Part shown: positions 60,247-64,000 of the stretch, piece after piece | Numbering within the stretch: position 1 is the stretch's first letter | Layout: each line of letters opens with the position of its first letter | NCBI RefSeq assembly: GCF_002872335.1 | Contig: NZ_NJAG01000005.1 | Coordinates: 124,001 to 188,000, forward strand | Reading direction: 5' to 3' | Length of the DNA stretch: 64,000 bases | Source: Siphonobacter sp. BAB-5405 | Lineage (GTDB): Bacteria > Bacteroidota > Bacteroidia > Cytophagales > Spirosomataceae | Position numbers and translations under genes: made by a program | Notes under the pieces: generated by a model | The model's input: the letters and a program-made list of their open reading frames with translations, nothing else | Told to the model about the DNA's origin: nothing | Databases searched by the model: none

Positions 60247-60349
60247 GAAAAAAAGCATCATTACTGACCTGACTTCACGAGATTTTAAGCGGGTTTCATT
60301 CCTTTTTACGCTGGATTCGCTATTTTCCAGACTATAAACCTTGTTCCCG

Positions 60350-62112
60350 ATGCGATATCTTTCCCTGGCCTTTCTCTCCCTGCTCCTATTGACGGTTGCC
60401 TGCCGAAAAAGCACGCCGAAAATCAGTAAAGGAGCCTATGAATTTATTACGGACGATCCTAACGCCCAGCCTATCGTCTACACCAAAAAGGGTGTTTTTG
60501 AAAAGCACGTCATGGTGGCTGCGGCTCACCCGGAAGCCTCGCGGGTGGGAGCGGCAATTATGAAAAAGGGCGGCAATGCCGTTGATGCCGCCGTAGGTAC
60601 GTTTTTCGCTCTGGCCGTAGCCTTTCCCTGGGCCGGAAACCTGGGAGGCGGTGGCTTTATGGTGTTTCGGTCAAAAGACGGACAGAGTTACTCACTGGAT
60701 TTTCGGGAAAAAGCTCCCGCCGCCGCCTACCGGGATATGTACCTGGACTCACTCGGCAATGTTATTCCCAATATGGCCTGGTTAGGGCATTCGGCGAGTG
60801 GCGTGCCGGGTTCGGTAGATGGCATGGTGGAAGCTCATCGGAAATTTGGTAAACTTCCCTGGAAGGACGTCATTCAACCCGCCATTGAGCTGGCCGAAAA
60901 AGGCGTTGTACTTACCGAAAATGAAGCCAAGGGCCTCAACCGCGTCCGTTCCGATATCAAGAAGTACAATCCCGGAAAAACCTATTACCTGAAAGCCGGA
61001 GCCGATACCACCTGGAAAATGGGTGATCTTTTTGTCCAGATGGATTTAGGAAAGACCCTCCGCCGCATTCAGGAAAAAGGCCGGGCGGGTTTTACGAGGG
61101 CGAAACGGCCCGCTTGCTAATTCAGGAAATGGCCGTAGCGAAAGCTCCCATTGTCCAGAAAGACCTTGATGCGTATCATTCCGCCTGGCGAACGCCCATT
61201 ACGGGTACGTACCGGGGGCACAAAGTCATTTCCATGCCGCCCACCTCTTCGGGCGGTATTGCACTGGTGCAATTGCTAAAAATGGTAGAACCTTTTCCTT
61301 TGAAACGCTGGGGCTGGCATTCTGACTCGACCACGCAGGTCATGATTGAAGCCGAACGCCGCGTGTACGCTGATCGGGCCAAATGGCTTGGTGACCCGGA
61401 TTTCTTCAAAGTTCCGGTGAACGAACTACTCGACTCCACTTACTTACAAAAACGCTGGAGTGATTTCAACTGGGCGAAAGCCAGCGATTCCCAGGCCATT
61501 GCGGGCGGAGCCATTCCCGGCTACGAAAGCAACGAAACAACGCACTTCTCCGTCGTTGATACCGAAGGCAATGCGGTATCCATCACAACCACGATTAACA
61601 ATGGCTACGGAAGTCGGGTCGTAGTGGGTGGAGCTGGTTTTCTGATGAACGATGAGATGGAAGACTTCGCCGTAAAACCGGGCGTACCAAACGTATTCGG
61701 ACTGGTAGGTTCCGAAGCCAATTCCGTACAGCCGGGCAAACGGATGCTTTCCAGTATGACACCAACGATTGTGGAAAAAGACGGCAAATTGTTCATGGTT
61801 GTAGGTACGCCCGGTGGCTCGACCATCATCACCAGCGTTTTCCAGACCATTCTGAACGTCATTGACCACGGAATGAGTATGCAGGAAGCGGTTAATGCTC
61901 TCAAGTTTCACCACCAGTGGCTGCCCGACCGTACGACCTTCGAACGGGGAGCTTTTTCGGATAAAGTACTGAACGCTCTCAAAGCAAAAGGCTACGCCAT
62001 TGAACCGCAAACCGGCACCCTGGGCCGCATGGACTGTATTCTGGTTTTACCGGATGGTCGGCTGGAAGGCGGTTCCGATCCCCGGGCGGATAATACGAGT
62101 ATCGGCTGGTAA
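60350..62112 (+). pseudogene. ggt: Gamma-glutamyltransferase, interrupted by a one-base frameshift
   Basis: GGT hydrolyses glutathione and transfers gamma-glutamyl groups; it is a periplasmic, self-cleaving enzyme. Frame one starts at ATG 60350 with a lipobox LLTVAC and runs to QEKGRAGF; the second frame continues as EMAVAKAPIVQKDLD to the end at 62112. The nucleophile Thr is in NETTHFSVVD, followed by ITTTINNGYGSRVV, KRMLSSMTPTIV and GTPGGSTIITS. The break is at 61090-61093, where TTTT should be five Ts (GGT TTT TAC GAG GGC). Adding one T gives 587 residues, the usual length. A homopolymer sequencing error or real inactivation are both possible. Confidence 0.9.
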
Positions 62113-62149
62113 CTTGCCCCACTCTTCGGACTAGTCATGAGGCCATAAT

Positions 62150-62176
62150 AAAGGCTTCCGTTACGGAAGCCTTTTC
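62150..62176. terminator. Bidirectional intrinsic terminator
   Basis: An AAAGGCTTCCG / CGGAAGCCTTT stem with a 3-nt loop, between ggt and the convergent pseudouridine synthase gene. Confidence 0.85.
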
Positions 62177-62195
62177 TTTTTCTATCACTCTCTAC

Positions 62196-62918
62196 TTAGC
62201 CGTTCTTTTCCAGTTGCTTGACCAGTACCTCAAAGTCTTTCGGGTACGGAGCTTCAATCTTTACTTCTTCACCGTTCAGCAAATTGAACGTCAGCGAATA
62301 TGCGTGCAGGGCTACCCGTTTCATGAGCGGTTGTTCGTCGGTATCTTTTTTCAGATTGAATTTCCGCTTGAGTTGTGACAGGTAAACCGGTTTTCCGCCA
62401 TAGGTTGAATCCGCTACAATGGGGGCTTTCAGGCAAGTCAGGTGAATACGGATCTGGTGCATCCGGCCCGTAATGGGTAGACATTCCACGATGGTATACT
62501 GCCGATACGCTTTCAGGGTAAAGAAAATGGTTTCGGCTTCCTTCCCCTTGGCCCGGTCAATTTTCACGACTCCATCGCGGGGCAGAGCCAGAATGGGCAG
62601 ATATACCGATTCCCCTTGAAAATTATGGACACCATTCACCACCGCATGGTAACGTTTTACCGTTTCGCGGTGCTCGAACTGCATCGACAAATGCCGATAC
62701 GCTTCCGGATTCTTGGCAATGGCTAGTACACCCGAGGTTTCCTTATCGAGCCGGTGACACAACTGGGCGTCGTCGCTGTAGGCTTTGGCTAATCGTAAAA
62801 TACTGAGGGTATTATCCGCCTGCCGTTCGTCGAGCGACGCGATGTAAGGCGGTTTATTGATGACGATGAAATCTTCGTTCTCGAAAATAATTAAATCCTT
62901 AAAATCCAGTGGCTTCAT
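62196..62918 (-). CDS. RluA-family pseudouridine synthase
   Basis: 240 residues, without an S4 domain. The catalytic Asp is in CHRLDKETSGVLAIAKNP (HRLD motif, about 66-69), preceded by VINKPPYIAS. GRMHQIRIHLTCLKAPIV is the conserved later motif. It converts uridine to pseudouridine in rRNA or tRNA; the site cannot be told from sequence. Monocistronic; the MoxR gene is divergent, 149 bp away. Confidence 0.92.
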   Translation of the reverse strand: MKPLDFKDLIIFENEDFIVINKPPYIASLDERQADNTLSILRLAKAYSDDAQLCHRLDKETSGVLAIAKNPEAYRHLSMQFEHRETVKRYHAVVNGVHNFQGESVYLPILALPRDGVVKIDRAKGKEAETIFFTLKAYRQYTIVECLPITGRMHQIRIHLTCLKAPIVADSTYGGKPVYLSQLKRKFNLKKDTDEQPLMKRVALHAYSLTFNLLNGEEVKIEAPYPKDFEVLVKQLEKNG

Positions 62919-63067
62919 GCCGCAAAGATACGCATTTTAAACCGGCTTCACTGGCTTTGGAAAGGAGTTAATGAATGACTTGCGAGCAATTCCACCGCCT
63001 TTAATTCAGGGCTTTGCGGTACAAATGCAGATTTTGCCGTATTTTGAGAGCCTGAACGCGTGAATCC

Positions 63068-64000
63068 ATGGATGCCTTTGAATCTCGAATTGACTTAAGT
63101 GAACTGTACCAGACCGTCGCTGATATTCGCACGGAAGTAGGAAAAGTAATTGTGGGCCAGCACGCCATGATTGATCTACTGCTGACGGCCCTCTTTGCCG
63201 ATGGTCACGTACTGATTGAAGGCGTACCCGGTGTAGCCAAAACGCTGACGGCCAAGTTACTGGCCAAAACCATTTCGGTCGATTTCAACCGGATTCAGTT
63301 TACGCCCGACTTGATGCCTTCGGACGTACTGGGTACTTCGGTATTCAATCCTAAAGTTTCCGAGTTCGAGTTCAAACCCGGTCCGATTTTCTCGAATATC
63401 GTGCTGATTGACGAAATCAACCGGGCTCCGGCCAAAACGCAATCGGCTTTGTTTGAGGTCATGGAAGAACGGCAGGTCACCAACGCCGGACAAACCTACC
63501 CGATGTCAGCTCCCTTTCTGGTGCTGGCGACGCAAAACCCCATTGAGCAGGAAGGTACCTATCGACTGCCCGAAGCCCAGCTGGATCGTTTTCTTTTCAA
63601 GATCATCGTGCAGTATCCCACGCTGGATCAGGAAACGGAAATCCTTCGCGGTCACCACGAACGCCGCTCCAATACGGACGCCGTAGAGGCCATCCAGGCC
63701 GTTTTATCGCGGCAACAACTGACGACCTTACGCGAAAAAGTCCGTCAGATTGTGATTGAAGATAAAGTCCTTAGTTACATCGCTCAACTGGTTCACGAAA
63801 CCCGCACTTCGAAGTTTCTGTACCTGGGAGCTTCGCCCCGGGCCTCGGTAGCTCTACTCAATGCCTCCAAAGCCCTGGCAGCCTTGCGGGGACGGGATTT
63901 CGTTACGCCCGAAGATGTACAGGAACTGGCCCTTCCGGTGTTACGGCATCGCCTCATCCTGACGCCCGAAAAAGAAATGGAAGGCACCACGCCCGATGCC
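63068..64000 (+). CDS. MoxR-family AAA ATPase (3' end beyond window)
   Basis: At least 311 residues from ATG 63068; the frame is open at the window end. Walker [19 protein letters not shown] (about 56-73), Walker [18 protein letters not shown] (about 113-129), then the sensor region [19 protein letters not shown] and the arginine finger LDRFLFK. MoxR proteins chaperone metal insertion or complex assembly, often beside DUF58 and VWA genes (BatA-type), which would lie downstream of the window. Cytoplasmic. Confidence 0.94.
   Translation, partial: MDAFESRIDLSELYQTVADIRTEVGKVIVGQHAMIDLLLTALFADGHVLIEGVPGVAKTLTAKLLAKTISVDFNRIQFTPDLMPSDVLGTSVFNPKVSEFEFKPGPIFSNIVLIDEINRAPAKTQSALFEVMEERQVTNAGQTYPMSAPFLVLATQNPIEQEGTYRLPEAQLDRFLFKIIVQYPTLDQETEILRGHHERRSNTDAVEAIQAVLSRQQLTTLREKVRQIVIEDKVLSYIAQLVHETRTSKFLYLGASPRASVALLNASKALAALRGRDFVTPEDVQELALPVLRHRLILTPEKEMEGTTPDA

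Overview
The window reads as a stretch of chromosome from a gliding-type Bacteroidota, most likely order Cytophagales (Spirosoma/Siphonobacter-like; the genus cannot be settled by eye). Support: a giant SprA/type IX secretion translocon gene, paired FKBP lipoproteins, a DUF4369-TlpA thioredoxin, a GH92 alpha-mannosidase, an SLBB-type export protein, weak or absent Shine-Dalgarno sites, and several matches to the Bacteroidota -7 promoter box TAnnTTTG. No rRNA, CRISPR array, recognisable transposase or phage gene was found.

Layout. 0-5.8 kb: housekeeping (unknown protein, two FKBP prolyl isomerase lipoproteins, NrnA-like DHH phosphoesterase, Ndk, HupE/UreJ-like membrane protein). 5.9-18.1 kb: an exopolysaccharide/capsule locus with initiating sugar transferase, UDP-sugar dehydrogenase, GT4, Wzy-like and Wzx-like membrane proteins, Wzz-like co-polymerase, Wza-like SLBB export protein, GT2, and a methyltransferase-GT2 fusion. 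Its centre (about 7-14 kb) is clearly more AT-rich than its flanks, as expected of an exchanged serotype cassette. 18.2-22.8 kb: BipA/TypA (one-base frameshift) with a structured leader, then an ECF sigma / anti-sigma-like / beta-rich surface protein operon. 22.9-33.7 kb: metabolic and envelope genes (cupin, CLC transporter, M14 peptidase, fructosamine kinase-like, TlpA, GH92, DUF937-OmpA, HD hydrolase, Spy-like protein). A tRNA-Ile(CAU) lies at 33.77 kb.

33.8-39.2 kb is a gene-poor accessory stretch: a DinB-like protein, two small lipoproteins, two orphan ORFs, a possible nonsense-interrupted gene, several intrinsic terminators with no annotated gene beside them, and a previously unlisted 34-residue single-membrane-span peptide gene. 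39.2-49 kb returns to core genes (MBL hydrolase, Lys-rich secreted protein, AlaRS, MerR regulator, YkvA, TatA, GatA, LysM lytic transglycosylase, RuvA). 49.2-56.5 kb is sprA. 56.6-64 kb holds a secreted protein, an MsbA-like ABC exporter, a TrxR-like flavoprotein, a frameshifted gamma-glutamyltransferase, an RluA-family pseudouridine synthase, and a MoxR ATPase that runs off the window.

The two frameshifts (bipA, ggt) are both single-base changes in homopolymers of otherwise intact conserved genes, so a sequencing or assembly error is at least as likely as true inactivation. No unmistakable novel multi-gene system was seen. The best leads are the exopolysaccharide cassette with its methyltransferase-glycosyltransferase fusion, the small-peptide/orphan-terminator region at 38-39 kb, the structured bipA leader, and the DUF937-OmpA protein.
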